Assembly (NCBI GenBank): GCA_011799875.1
Contig: CM022297.1
Coordinates: 443,473,292 to 443,537,291 of the forward strand
DNA length: 64,000 nt
Reading direction: 5' to 3'
Source of the DNA: Thinopyrum elongatum
Taxonomy: Eukaryota > Streptophyta > Magnoliopsida > Poales > Poaceae
Shown here: positions 12,928-24,700 of the stretch, piece by piece
How positions within the stretch are numbered: the first letter of the stretch is position 1
Layout of the letters: each line of letters begins with the position of its first letter
Made by a program: the position numbers and the translations under genes
The notes under the pieces: generated by a model
The model's input: the letters and a program-made list of their open reading frames with translations, nothing else
Databases searched by the model: none
What the model was told of the DNA's origin: nothing

Positions 12928-12944
12928 TGGCGCCATTGCTGAGG
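12928..12944 (+). other. Primer-binding site (tRNA-Asp type) of the old Athila-like element
   Basis: TGGCGCCATTGCTGAGG resembles the TGGCGCCGTTGCCGGGG PBS seen in the two younger Athila-type elements of this window (43821, 56171), with three differences that suggest age. Confidence 0.75.
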
Positions 12945-13020
12945 TGCTAAGCACCTTTGGTATTTGTTTTATGTTTTGGTTTATTTTGTGTACTAAGTTG
13001 TTTTGCAGGTTCTAATCAAC

Positions 13021-13640
13021 ATGGATGAGTTTGAACATTTATATCAACTCGTGGCAATAAATCTCTTGGGACCATCCATTAAAGAAATTTTCACATTATA
13101 CACCCAAGAACTAATGCTAAAACTTACAAAAATAATCTAAGTTTGCTCGGAATGCTGCGAAGTATGGAATTTACGTTCGGAGGATCCGTATCAACATGTT
13201 CAGCTATTTGATGAGATTTTCAGGACATTCAACTTAAATTGTTTCACATATGATGAAATGAAAGTAAACCTTTTTGGCTAGCCACCCACTATCAAAGTGA
13301 AAGCATGGCTTTACACTCATCTCGGTGGTACTTTTCACACTTGAGAAAATATATCTGGCGCATTCTTGGCTCACTTTTATCCCGAGAAAAAGTCCTATCA
13401 AGCAAGGCGAAAGTCATGTTAAGGCTTATCTAAGGAACCATACTCTACTTGATAATTGTCCTCACCATAATTATTCGCATTTGATGGTTTTGCATTTCTT
13501 TTATGGGAGACTAGATAATCATTGTAAAACATAAGTGTAGTTTGCTTCAGGGGGAGCTTACAAGCATTATAATATTGCTCAAGATTGGGGTTTATTGGAT
13601 GAGATCCGGGCTAATCATAGAGGCTTGGGAATTAGATAAA
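13021..13640 (+). pseudogene. Degenerate gag of the old Athila-like element
   Basis: An ATG at 13021 opens MDEFEHLYQLV, followed after several stops and frameshifts by fragments typical of Athila gag: a DPYQH..FDEIFRTF segment near 13180, a tryptophan/serine segment near 13300, and a KAYLRNHTLLDNCPHH segment near 13410. The order and spacing fit the retrotransposon gag (capsid) domain. At least four frame breaks show that it cannot make a full protein. A 67-codon open piece at 13325-13534 is the longest surviving part. Confidence 0.65.
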
Positions 13641-13941
13641 GCGAGCAATGGAGGATTAGAGCTAGATTATGGTTGTATTAATTCCTACTCCAATGCCAGA
13701 AGAATAGATAAGCTAAGTTGAACTTTTCATCTTGACTCTGACGTTGTTTTGCGGTTTATACAAGATTATACTGAGCATTTGCAGGTACCTAAGCAAAAAT
13801 GGAAACATTACATCGAAGAATTTGAATAAGAAACGATATGTCATCTATTAATGGATCTAGCAAAGTGTCATAGAAAGTAAACATGAGTGCATCATGGAAC
13901 TACCTTTTGCCAAAAGGGCAGCATAACTCAAAAAAATAGAG

Positions 13942-14264
13942 TTTTGATAAGAAGCTACAGAAAAAAGTAGGGGGTAGAAAAATGGACTAATATCTCACAT
14001 AGCAAACCCTAAGCAGAGATTATTAAAGACTTGTTGCACCTAAACCAATAAGTGATAACATTATTCAAATGGAGGAAGAAACAACATCTCTTTGGCAAAG
14101 GATGTTTGACAAGAAGCTACAACAAAAGCGGGAGGTAGAACAATGCGCTGACATCTCACATAGCAAACCCTAAGCAGAGATTATTAAAGACTTGTTGCAC
14201 CTAAACTAGTAAGTGACAACATTATTCAAATGGAAGAAGAAACCTTTCTTGTCAAAGGATGCAT
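13942..14264 (+). repeat. 162-bp tandem duplication in the old gag-protease region
   Basis: The block starting near 13942 is repeated from about 14104 with a 162-bp offset. Both copies contain CATAGCAAACCCTAAGCAG, GACTTGTTGCACCTAAAC and an AAATGGARGAAGAAAC tail. The copies differ at scattered positions. The duplication sits between the gag and protease remnants. Confidence 0.85.
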
Positions 14265-14528
14265 GAAAACTAATGATACAGGGAAAAATATATTGTTTTG
14301 TTCATTTGGAAGCACATCTTATTATGGTTTGTGTGACCTTGGCTCTTCAATTAATGCTATAACTTGCACTCTTTATGCAAAAAAGTCGATAATGATATTT
14401 GTCCTTCGGAAATTGAACCACTGAGATGATCGTTAAACTTGCTGGTGAGACTTCTAGGAAACCTTTTGACATTATTCATAATGTTTATATCATTCTCGAT
14501 ACATTTATCTATCTCATTGGTCTTGTTG
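14230..14528 (+). pseudogene. Aspartic protease remnant of the old Athila-like element
   Basis: The frame opening at 14230 contains GLCDLGSSINAITCTLY, the retroviral-type aspartic protease active-site region (D-[LT]-G-[AS]-S motif), as in plant Athila polyproteins. A frameshift near 14420 leads to a continuation up to the CACTA insertion at 14529. Everything downstream (RT, RNase H, integrase) is absent here and may lie beyond the nested insertions, outside the window. Confidence 0.7.
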
Positions 14529-14979
14529 CACTACAAATAAAAACACTTTCTTGATGATACGTGTTTGTCACAGTAGGTCATGTTTTCTGTCATGCATGTA
14601 CATCTAAGACAATTTTATGGCAGAATCAAGATAGTCATACCTGTGATATCATAGAAATGTTCCATGACAATACTGAAATTATCATCACGGAAGTGTCCAC
14701 TTCCATGACGACAAATGCTGCGTCATGGAAGTGTTTTCGTCAAGGGTAACCGACACGTGGCATCCACCATAACGGGTCATCGTTAAGCTATCAGGTCTGG
14801 TTTTGGATCCGATAACCCGCTAACAACCCGGACCAATGGCAATTTTCCACGTGTAAATTTCTCATTCGCCGGAGGATCCACGTGTCAGCTCAGAGTTGGG
14901 ACAGATGTCATCCGTACAATGGATGGAACGCGCCTAAGATACCTCGACACATGGCACGACCCAACAGTAGCACATTTAA

Positions 14980-15910
14980 GATAAAAAGGCCGGCCCAGCC
15001 AAAGGCCCACAAGATTTTGTCATACTCTACTGGGCCGACCCGTTAATAGCCTGCCACAATTTGGGCCAAATTATGGCCCACATAAGATCCGGCCCATTAG
15101 ATGCCTGTCACATTTTGGGCCAAATGACGGCCCACATCAGACCCGACCAGTTAACAGTCTGTCATGTTTTGGGCCAAATGGCAGCCCATATCGGATCCGG
15201 CCCGTTAACTGCCTGCCATATTTTGGGCCAAATTACGGCCCATATATGATTAACAGGCACTGTGCTTTCGGCCCCCATTTGAACTATGATCTCTTAAAGG
15301 CCCATGTAATAGTTCAGCCCGATATTACTTTCGGCCTGTTAATGGCCATTGGTATATATGCGCCGTTGTCGGCCCGGTTTCACTTCCGGCCATTTAACGG
15401 CATGTGCTGCATGTGGGCCTATTTCTGGTCTGAAGTGACTTTCGGCCTCCTAAAGGCCCGTAGTCTTCATCGATACATTTTAGCCCAACCTGACTATTGG
15501 CCCGTTAAAGGCCCGTGAGATAACTGGGCCTAATGATGGCCCGCTTTGCATCCAGCCTGCTTACGACCCATCATGTTATTTGGCCAACTATGGCCCGACA
15601 CATATTTTGGCCTGTTAATGGCCCGTCTTGTTGTTGGGACAATCATGGGCCTCCATCACTGTTCAGGCCCTATCTACTTTTCAGACTATTAAAAGCCCAT
15701 TCTATTTTCTAGCCCAACTTAGGCAACTGGTTTACTCGGCCTATTAAAGGCCAGAAACTAATAGTTGGTAAGTTTACGTCTAGGCCCGAAACTTAGGCAA
15801 CATGATTGTAGGCCCATGTTTCGGCCCATTTATCGCGAATGGCGGGGCGGCCCATTTTAGTACCATAATTTTTCTATATAATAAACCAAATGTTCAGGCC
15901 CATTGCGCGT
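14980..15910. repeat. Subterminal repeats of CACTA element A
   Basis: Dozens of copies of GGCCCGTTAA, GGGCCAAAT and GGCCCAYAT recur every 20-40 bp, for example the near-repeat TTTTGGGCCAAATKRCRGCCC around 15110, 15170 and 15220. In CACTA elements such subterminal arrays bind the element's own TNPA-like protein and define the transposition-competent end. Confidence 0.85.
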
Positions 15911-16172
15911 CGTCAAAGCTTACGGCCTTTTCAGGGAGCGACGACAGCATATATAGAAATTAAATTACAACATCATGATGAAGAATAAACCTAGGCTATA
16001 CAACAAAGAAATTACTGCATATTACATGCAATGGGCATAAAAGTTCGCCGCCAGCGATAATAAAGCGCAACCAGACAGCAAATTACATACACTAGGCATC
16101 AAAGGTCGCCACTAGTGCAAATAAACACGTCACCTAAAATAATATACAGAACCGACAACACTTCAACATAGT

Positions 16173-16308
16173 TCAAGAAAGGTTAGCCCTGCCTGGGAGC
16201 TGCAGCACAAGCAGCTGAGCAAGCTGATGAGACTGCACTTGTTTGACGCTTATATCCAACTCTAGCTGCATAGCATCAATGGCAGTTCTTGGTGTCAGTG
16301 ATATCACC
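16173..16308 (-). pseudogene. Last exon of a CACTA A gene (TNP1/TNPA-type product, tentative)
   Basis: On the minus strand a pyrimidine/AG acceptor (CTATTTTAG) precedes an open stretch ending in a TGA at 16173-16175. It encodes AIDAMQLELDISVKQVQSHQ and ends QLPGRANLS. The peptide is short, glutamine/leucine-rich and probably coiled-coil forming. It lies next to the subterminal repeats, where CACTA elements end their accessory gene. The upstream exons are separated by the copia insertion. I cannot tell whether the gene was intact before that. The intron-exon reading is inference from splice signals only. Confidence 0.5.
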
Positions 16309-16379
16309 CTAAAATAGAAAAAAGCAGATAGATAACATGCTTTGCACATATAAGCAACAGTGTTGCTGATTCATCCTAT

Positions 16380-16535
16380 TTCTTAGTTGCAAATAAAGAG
16401 ACCTGGATTAAAATAGAATTAAAATTGTTCACAGTTAAGACATGGCAGAAAATGGCATTGTGCAGGAGTGGCCAGCTTCACCACACCACTGGATTACAAA
16501 TCAAGAACACAAGCATACATGAAGTGCTAAAGAAT
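16380..16535. repeat. Segment of CACTA A duplicated at 28130-28285
   Basis: Both segments share ATTGTTCAYAGTTAAGACAT, GACCACACCACT-like text and AACACAAGCATACATG in the same order, at roughly three-quarters identity by eye. Since the copia insertion lies between them with a target duplication, the two were already adjacent repeats in CACTA A before it arrived. Confidence 0.7.
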
Positions 16536-16564
16536 GTATAAGTATCAATGGTGAGTGTACTGTC

Positions 16565-18185
16565 TGTTAGTGCAATATCTGCCTACCTTGTGTTTTGGAG
16601 ATTGTTGATAGAAAGAAGTGTGGACTGATTTGTTTGCTAGTGCATACAGAGAGAATAAGTCCATACACAACCGAAGAGAATGCTATCTCCGGTGCTGAGT
16701 TCGTGGAACTTCACCAAAGTATATCTGCGTTGTAGAGAAGAACGAGCTATATTTGTTGAAGTCATATAGTTGAGAAGATTGATGTGAAGAAATCGACCCC
16801 TCGAAAGTTTTCTGCTGAAGCAAAGCTTTTGATTCGGTACTGTCGTCTGAAGAAATTGACTGCAGCGATGGAAGTCGAAGACAAAGTGAAGACATAGTAT
16901 TCATTTTGGTGTTCTTCTTTCATTCTTTCGAGTCATAGGACCTCCGTACTATTAATAGGGGTATACGTTCTCGATGCTTAGATCCGCTGTGATGCTTAGC
17001 CAAAACCTATGAAAGTTGCGAGAGAAATCTCTTTGTGCTCCGAGCAATACTTGCCAGCAAGAGACTATCATCTTCTTCGCTGTGAGAGATTTGTCTCGGA
17101 CCGAGGAGTTAACATTACTTGCTCCGCAAGCAATGTTACCGTTGTGCTCAAATCCGACCGTTGGACTCATGTCGTTAGGCCATTGGCTGAACTCGATGTC
17201 TACTTTGGTCTTTTCCCATCAGGGAAGGCTGTGGCTGTAAATAGCCACCCCGCTCCAACATTGTCCGTTAGCTGCTTTGCTTAAGATTTCTGACAAGATT
17301 GATTTGAGCAACCCCTCTCCGAGTGATTTGAGTTTAAGATCCACAGAGAGAAAAACCAAGAGCCCAAGCTTAGACAGTGGTTTAGCATCATAGTAGTTCT
17401 GAGTGAGAGTTCTTGTACCTATTACTCTTGAGAGCTGCGCACTCTCTAGACGGATAGGTTTCGGCTTCGAGTGTTGAAGAGTTGTTGTCTTCACCGAGCC
17501 AGATCTTCAGCAACCAAGAGTGATTGTGGTTCGCGAAGGTCGACCGAAGGTTTGGAGATCGCCGACAAGGATCTACCATGAGTGAAATCAACCTAAGTCT
17601 GATCAGCTCTATGTTGAAGGGGAATAGGGTGAAGAGAGTTTATCTTCCGTGTTAAGTCATAGCCCCTCCAACCAGACGTAGCCCTTTGGCAGAAGGGTGA
17701 ACTGGTCTACCAAATATCTCTGTCGCCATCGAGCATCACTGGTTCAATCTACTCTAACCGCATTTCCTTCAGCAGTTTATATTCGTGCTCTGTGCCGATA
17801 GTTTATCAGATCATTTTGTCCTGTTGTTGTCATCACGTGTATCTATGCTCACTCTGTTTCATTCTCATCACCTGTTTTATTCGTCACCATCATATCCCTT
17901 GTATTCTCTCATGATCATTGTATGCACCATGTTGTGTCTTGTTCTACTACATTTGATTGCATGCTGCATTACCCTTATCGTAGTTAAACCTATCATTTCT
18001 TGTGCACGTACTGTCATTACATCCTTCATCGAGGATTGTGCTTCTAACAAAGAAGATTGATTTAGTTTATTTCCTTCGATACTCTATTCCGCTGCTGCGA
18101 TTGGGATAAGCTTTAAAATCTTCGAAAGAAATTTTGAATCTCTCCCATTCACCCCCCTCTGGTCGACATACTCTTAGTCCTAACA
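16565..18185 (+). mobile_element. 5' LTR of the copia element
   Basis: 1,621 bp, TGTTAGTGCAA to AGTCCTAACA. It has about 40 bp near 16678-16718 that the 3' LTR lacks. Where the 3' LTR has the TATA-like CTATAAATAG (27153), this copy reads CTGTAAATAG (17235-17244), so the promoter of the 5' copy appears weakened. Confidence 0.92.
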
Positions 18186-18186
18186 A

Positions 18187-18201
18187 TTGGTATTAGAGTG
18201 T
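18187..18201 (+). other. Primer-binding site of the copia element
   Basis: TTGGTATTAGAGTGT, one base after the 5' LTR, resembles the tRNA-Met PBS TTGGTATCAGAGC with substitutions. This is the usual primer of copia elements. Confidence 0.8.
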
Positions 18202-18254
18202 GGGTTCTCCCTGTCTCTGTTTATTAAAGGTCTAACGTCTTTGGAGTTTTGAGT

Positions 18255-20722
18255 ATGTCATATGCAGGTAGATCCTCGCACTCTAAAGGATTTCCGATCT
18301 TCGATGGAAATGACTATCTCTACTGGAAGGAACGAATGAGAATCAGAATCCATGCTATCAACTATGATCTATGGCAGATTGTTGAAGATGGCTACACCAT
18401 TCAGCAACAAAATGATCTGACTTCCGATGATAAAGCTAATCTACAGTTAGATGCTCAAGCAAAACATATCATCTTTAGCAGTCTATCTAAAGACATTTTC
18501 TTTTCATTCCAAAGGCTCAATACTACAATGCAAATTTGGGATGCTATCAACTATGCTCATGAAGAACTTGTTGCCAGATCAGATCCTCACATTCAAATGC
18601 TTCGTGCTATGTTTAGGGATTCAGAAGCCTTCGTAAAGAAAGTGCCATGGAACTCACTGATCGATTAACAAACATTGTCGAAAGACTACATCAGCGAGGA
18701 GTAACTGATATCACCGATAGAGATGTAGTCAAAAAGCTTCTGAGCGCACTTGATGAATCCTTCGATCCTATTGTAGCTGAAATCAAACAAAGATCAGACT
18801 ATGAAGAGCTTCACTATGTTGAGATCATGACACTTATGTCAATTCATGAAGAAAAGATGGAACTGGAAAATGCCAATCAAGAATCTTCTTCGGAAAGTGA
18901 AGGAGAAATTCTCTCACATTATGGTAGTTCTGAAGAAGAAGAAGGTGTTGAGAATCAACAAACTATCACCAGAGAACTTGAAATGCTCACACAAATGCTA
19001 AGTGATCTCAAAAGGCAAAATCTCTGCCTCACAAATGATGACGCGCTTGACGCGCCAGAATCGTCAAGAAGAAGATTGCCTCTGAAAGATATGAAGTGCT
19101 TCAAGTGCAAACTATACGGTCATCTCATCACTGATTGCCCTAGCTGGGAGGGAAAACCTAGCAACAGATGGAAATATCTTCACTACAGTGGTTTTACGTG
19201 AATGGATCATCATACTAAGCTCTCGAAGAAAATTGCATCTCCATCATCCTCTTCGATGAGACCAGTCACTAACGTGAAAGCCAGAGCTACGATTGAATCA
19301 AATATGAAGAGGATGTCACGGCCAAATAGAGCATGTGATGATCTGACTTTGGACTCCGAAGAGGAAGCTACTGACACTGAATCAGATGATGAAGAATTCT
19401 ACAAAAGGATTAGGAGAAGCAATGCATACGTTGCCATTGAATCATCGAAGGAATCCTATGAATCAAGCACTGATGATGATGATTCAAGCAATGATGAACC
19501 AATCACTTTCTGTCTCATGGAAAATCGTCAAAGGATCAGGTATCTGTTAAACACCAAAGATCGCCAAGCTGGTCAAGATCGCTAAATCCCAACATGATGA
19601 ACTTGAAATGCTTGAGAAAAGTCTTAGAAAAACTAAAGGATTACTGGTCGAAGAGATGGAGAAGAATCAAAAGTTGATCGAAGAGTAAGATGCTTTTTCA
19701 TCAACTCTTGATAATCTTACCAATCGATATGACTCACTTACAGTTGACTACGAGTGTTTATCAAATGAACTCCTTAATAGTAATCAAGAACTCGTGTCAC
19801 TGAAAGAATCTCATAACGAGATGGTGTTAGAGAAACCTTCTCTCTTCGCCGAGCAATCTGTTCGACTTCCTAATGATTTTGTACCTCCATGCTTGAAATG
19901 CTTAGAACGTAGCAATGCTAATTCTCATGCTGAAACCTCTAATGCTATCATAGAGAATATTGCTACTACTGAAGTTGGTACTACTAACCCTCTTCCGAGG
20001 ATTTTGCTGCTATTACTGAAGAAAATTGCAGGTTAAAGGGCTTACTTGAGACTGGAATGCTAAGGAGCCTAAAAGGGCATCAAACCCTATGTGATGTGCT
20101 CAAGAAGTCCATACTTCACAAAAATCCTCAGAAGGAAGGATTAGGTTTCAAAAAGAAACTCAACGTGGATGGATCCTATTGGACTCCTGAGCAGAATCCT
20201 CGAACGACTTGGGTTCATGCAAAGAGTAAAACCCTCGAACCTGAAACTTTGACTGGTTATCTTTCGCCCATTCCTGTTGATACTGACAAATCTAATGACT
20301 CAAATTACAAAATCTTCAAACAACAGAATGGTAAGGTTTTCACTCGATATGTTGGAACTAACTACAGGACAGGTTCACCCAAGAAGAAAATCTAGGTAAA
20401 GAAGTGCACTGTTGAAAATCTGTCTGTCACTGCTAACCTGACTATGCAGGATAACTCTCGACGAGGAAATTGTTATCATTCATAGTCTACTTGATTATTA
20501 TCTTTGAATGATAATCATCCTAACCTACGTCAGAAGAAGTACATGTGTACATCTTCAAATCATTACATTCAAGTATCTGGAAATATTTTCAATGCCTATT
20601 CATATGATTATTATCAAAGTGCACAGGTGTCTCGCAGGCCTCACCGAAGGAATGCCCCTGTTCAGCCCAAACAAATGAGATCCTCACCTCCCACACAAGT
20701 GTAGGTTGTGAAGAAGAACTAA
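18255..20722 (+). pseudogene. Broken Sirevirus-type gag
   Basis: The ATG at 18255 (reading MSYAGRSSHSKGFPIFDG) starts a gag of the copia UBN2/DUF4219 type, with an FDGNDYLYWKERM segment. A single CCHC zinc knuckle, CFKCKLYGHLITDC, lies near 19100. Acidic and coiled-coil segments follow (19350-20000), and the end is VVKKN just before TAA at 20720. Gag would form the virus-like particle and bind RNA. It is damaged by a frameshift near 18640, TGA at 19199, a frameshift near 19560, a stop near 19687, a frameshift near 20000 and stops near 20393 and 20702. Pieces in two frames give the whole family order, so the gene was once complete. Confidence 0.85.
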
Positions 20723-21740
20723 TCCTCTTGTGCAGGGAATTCTCTCAGGGATATCTCATGTTTATCTTAAGCCCTGAGATTGATTATTGTTGGTGCTTAA
20801 CTCTTTGTGTTTTCGTTCGTAGTGTTTGTGTTTGGTGTTTTCCTTCATTTGGCTTTATGTTTTGAGTCAGTATTTGTTTTACTCGGTTCTTTCTTGTCAT
20901 AAACATGCAACTTGATCTGAAGGTGATCTCACTCCGACGTCCTTGGTCGCGAATGAAATCCACTTCAAAATTTACTCTGTTTTGGTGCTTGTGCTTCCTC
21001 CAACCCTTCGGCATTCTGTTTAGTTACCAAGATTTTCGCAGGAAACGACTGACACGTGCCCACGATCTCATGTTCGTGATCTCGTTCGTTGAATGTGGAG
21101 CGTCCCAGGTTTTTCGGCCGTAGATTTCGAAGGGAGCGGTTTCGCCCTAGGGCTATATAAACCCTCGTCCAGGCCTCTTCCTCCTCTTTTCTCTCACTGT
21201 TCGGCCTCAAACCTCTCCTCTCGCTCTCCGTCCGAGCCCGAGCTTGAAGCAGTGTCGACGACGAGCCTTGCTGTGCAACTCCGGCGAAGCCCCGTCACCG
21301 TTGGTCATGCCAGTGCGGTACTTTTTCTCTCCCGCACTGCCGTAGTTCATCTGTATTGCCAAATTAGGGCATGCAGATCTGGAACTAGCCCTATCCCTCT
21401 TCTATTCTAGGGCTGCTCATCCCGACGCCATTTATCTTGTTTTATTTTCTTGCGGTAGATCTTTAGGCTTCACTAAGTCATGACTTGTACAGTTTGTAGT
21501 AGTTCCTCGTACTAGTCTATTTGGATCTAGGGTTCATTAGGTATACATCGAAAGAATAGAGGAGTTGATATTCTGTCTTAAGGCATATTGCAATTCTCTT
21601 GACGATATCTTCCAAAGCGTATGCCATGGATTCCTTGCTGTTTCTGAAAATTATCTGTTTTGAGTCAAAATGCTTCTGTGCATGTTTGTGACCTCTTCCA
21701 TGTTTTCTCTCGATCTTTTGTTTTTCTCTCAGGAGTGGTC
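20723..21740 (+). promoter_or_regulatory. Putative internal promoter, leader and intron for the second ORF
   Basis: No protein-coding segment of pol is visible. The stretch holds a TATA box CTATATAAA at 21153-21161. A pyrimidine-rich, CpG-containing leader (about 21180-21310) resembles a plant 5' UTR. The stretch ends in a splice-acceptor-like TTTTTCTCTCAG at 21720-21731, nine bases before the ATG at 21741. A donor such as GCG/GTACTT near 21317 would define an intron of about 400 bp. The layout resembles a cellular gene promoter. Transcription from it is inference. Confidence 0.5.
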
Positions 21741-24700
21741 ATGGTAAACAGTTCGGAAGAGCATTCTGGGTTCGAGGAAGAAATTCCACAACAGTCACGT
21801 ATGGCTGATAAAGCAAAGGTGGCTGAAAGAAAATCAGCTAAGCCACCGAAAGTGCCGAGAAAGAAATCTGAGTCAGAATCTGCTGAAGAAGAAGATGAAG
21901 TTCCCTCAGCTCACAGTCAGCCAGAGTATGAGCAAATCACTGATTCCAAGACCTTGTTCTCTGATGGAAATCCCAAGAAGGGTGGTCGCGGTAGAGAGAG
22001 GAACACCGCGGCTGAAATGTCTGATCCAGAAACTTATAGAACTCCGCCTGGAGTTGAAACTACCACTAAAAGGAATAACAGGCTACAGAAGATTCGCTGT
22101 CATTGGGCGAAGAAGTGGTTCAACTATGAAAATGTCCGAAGAAAATATCAGATCCTGTTCGCATTCACTCCACCATGGAATAACTACATTGCAAGGGGCT
22201 GTCTAGGCCAGGACGATGAAAATGTAAGGCCAACTCCTCCTCCAAATGCCCATGCTGATTCTTTGAAGACAATTGCTGATTTCCCCGAAGAAGTTGTTAA
22301 GAGGGAAAAAGCCAAGGCCAAACGTGAAGCCAGGGCCACAAAAAAGAATCAAGTGGAAGAAAAGAATGTCAAGCTAACACAACAAGATGTGCAAGAAAAG
22401 AAGGAAAGGGCTTCTGCCTGAAAAGAAAGAAAGAAGAGGAAATCTGTTTCCCCTCGTGCCTCGAAGAACAAGTCTGTTGCCAGGAAATCAAAGAAGGCAA
22501 CAACTGCCTCTTCTGAGTCCTCCGATGAAGAAATGGGCGATGAAATTCCCATGTACGATCAAAGAGCTCTTCTTGACAAGCCATACCAAACACCCTCTCG
22601 AGCAAAAGTTTCGCCTCCAGTGAGATCTTCACCAAGACTCGTCACTGTACCATTAGATAAACCTTCGGGTTCTGCTACCCCAGCAGTGAAGAGAAAGTTA
22701 GTGACCGATGAAAAAGATGTTGTTGATGTTAGAAGGCCAAGACAATTGTTCCTACTTCCACAGAGGAATATGACTTTGATCTTATTTTTGACATCATTGA
22801 AGGCGCTTCCTATGATGCAAATCCATCTGAGTTGAGCAGCCTGGGTCTGCCTGAAGATGTTACCAAGATGGTAGCAAAGCACTTCTCCGAACTGAAAGAA
22901 ATCACCAAGGAACTGAACCAAGCTGTCGAGGACAAGAAACTCCTTGAGCAAATGAGGAAGGATGCAAAACCTTAGTCTGAAAGAAAAGACGTGAACAAGG
23001 GAATTCTTGAAATCACCAAAGCCCTCACTGTTATGAGAAACAACAAGATTGAGTGGCATTCTAAGCTGAAGATGGATGTTTCTCAGCTTTGTGATCATAG
23101 AAATGATGAGAACAAGTGTCAAGCAGAACTTGCTCGACGAAGAGAAAAAGAAGAGAAGCGTCAGAGAGCTCGGGCAAGCGCTAGCAAGCCGAAGGCTATC
23201 AAGTATCGTCGCATCCAATCTGTAGCAACAGATGCACCTGTTGACTCGAGTGTCCCACTGCAATAGATACCACCATCCCCTTGTTCCGAGGAAGAAACCG
23301 ACCAACATGCTCTGCCTGCGGTAGTTATCATTCCTACCTCAGCTGCGCAAGAATCTGATGTGGTGGACATGTTTATGGTCAATCCTGATGAAGAGAATGT
23401 CGTGCCCGAGCAGCAAGCCCCTGAAGAAAAAGTTGACGAAGAAATTGAAATGGAAAAGGCAGTTTCATCGCCTTTGAAGGATAGTCATGTTGAGCCCTCC
23501 GGATCCATCAAGGAGGGTGATAAAGTTGAGGGGGAGCAAGTTGCTTCCCGAGGAAACACCACCCCAGCCTCCTCATCTGGTGCCCCTACCCAGATGGAGG
23601 TTGACCCTACTCCTGGTTCTTTGGCTTCACAGCCAGAATAGAAAGATAAGAAATTGGAAGAGCCCATGGCTCAGGAAGAAGAAGCTCAAGCAGTTGTACC
23701 ACCAGTTTTCCCCCACCAAGATGTACCACCAGTGTTGCCACAGCAGATCGAAAGAGAACAAGTTGTGAATCAAGTGACTGAAGAAGTTGTCGTGCCACCC
23801 ACTATCGAGAGCTCACCGAAAGAAAAGGCCCTAATGCGTGAGAACAAGAATGCCGCTGAAGGAGTTCTAGTGAAGGAAAGTGAAGGACAGTCCAGTGCTC
23901 CCATGCCATCAGCTCCAGAGAAAGTGAAAAGGCCACTTGCTCCATTAAAGTCTATTGATGAGCATGCACCAGCTTTTGATGATGTTCAGCCGATGGAAAT
24001 CAGTGATGAAGAAATTCAGAAAAATCCCCAGGAGTCATTTCCACTATTTCCAGCTGAGTACGGCCCTAATGGCCCTGCATTCAATGAAAAGCTTCATCTC
24101 TTGAAGCTTGCATTCTTTGGGTTAAGCCCTTATGAAGGAGAAAGAACTTCACTGTCACCAAGGTTTTGGACTGAGGAACAAGCCGTTTATTATGCTCGGA
24201 TTCTGTTCGGCAAGGATAGGATTTTCAATCATAAAATATTAAGCTTCGTTGAACTCGAAGGAATGCCTTGCTTCCATCATGCAATTGAGCATATTGAACA
24301 TGCTCTCTTGAAGGGATTGATGCGCTTCAATCATGGCTGGAACAAAGAGATTATCCTTCAGTTCTATGCTACGCTATATATCTCAGGAGATCTTGGCAAC
24401 ACCTCATCATGGACTCTTGAGTGGATGACCGGCAAAGAAAGAATTAAATATTTGGTAGATCAGTTCTTGGCATTGATAAATATTCCTCGATGTGAGTTTG
24501 AGAAGGATAGAGAGCACAGGTTGCATTTTTGGGAAGTGTCCGAAGCACAGCTCCACATACTGATGGATCCCACCATGGTTGGTGATGAATGCATTGATGT
24601 TGATCCAAAGAAGTTGGCTTATGACAACAAGGTGTTATTTCACATTCTGTGCAATACTCTCACGCCAACTAACAGACCGAATTCCATCAAAGGCATTGTG

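Larger units (their letters stand above)
14529..16564 (-). mobile_element. CACTA element A, left part
   Basis: The terminus reads CACTACAAATAAAAACACTT, the classical plant CACTA (En/Spm) start, after a possible 3-bp duplication TTG (14526-14528). It is followed by a repeat-rich subterminal region and then by the 3' end of a gene on the minus strand. The element is split by a copia retrotransposon (16565-28100) and resumes at 28101. Its far end is not in the window. Genes on the minus strand make this left end the 3' end of the element. Confidence 0.85.

Noticed and set aside
22559..23308. 249-codon minus-strand open frame
   Set aside because: Antisense shadow of the copia second ORF, which explains the region in a consistent frame with family-like content.
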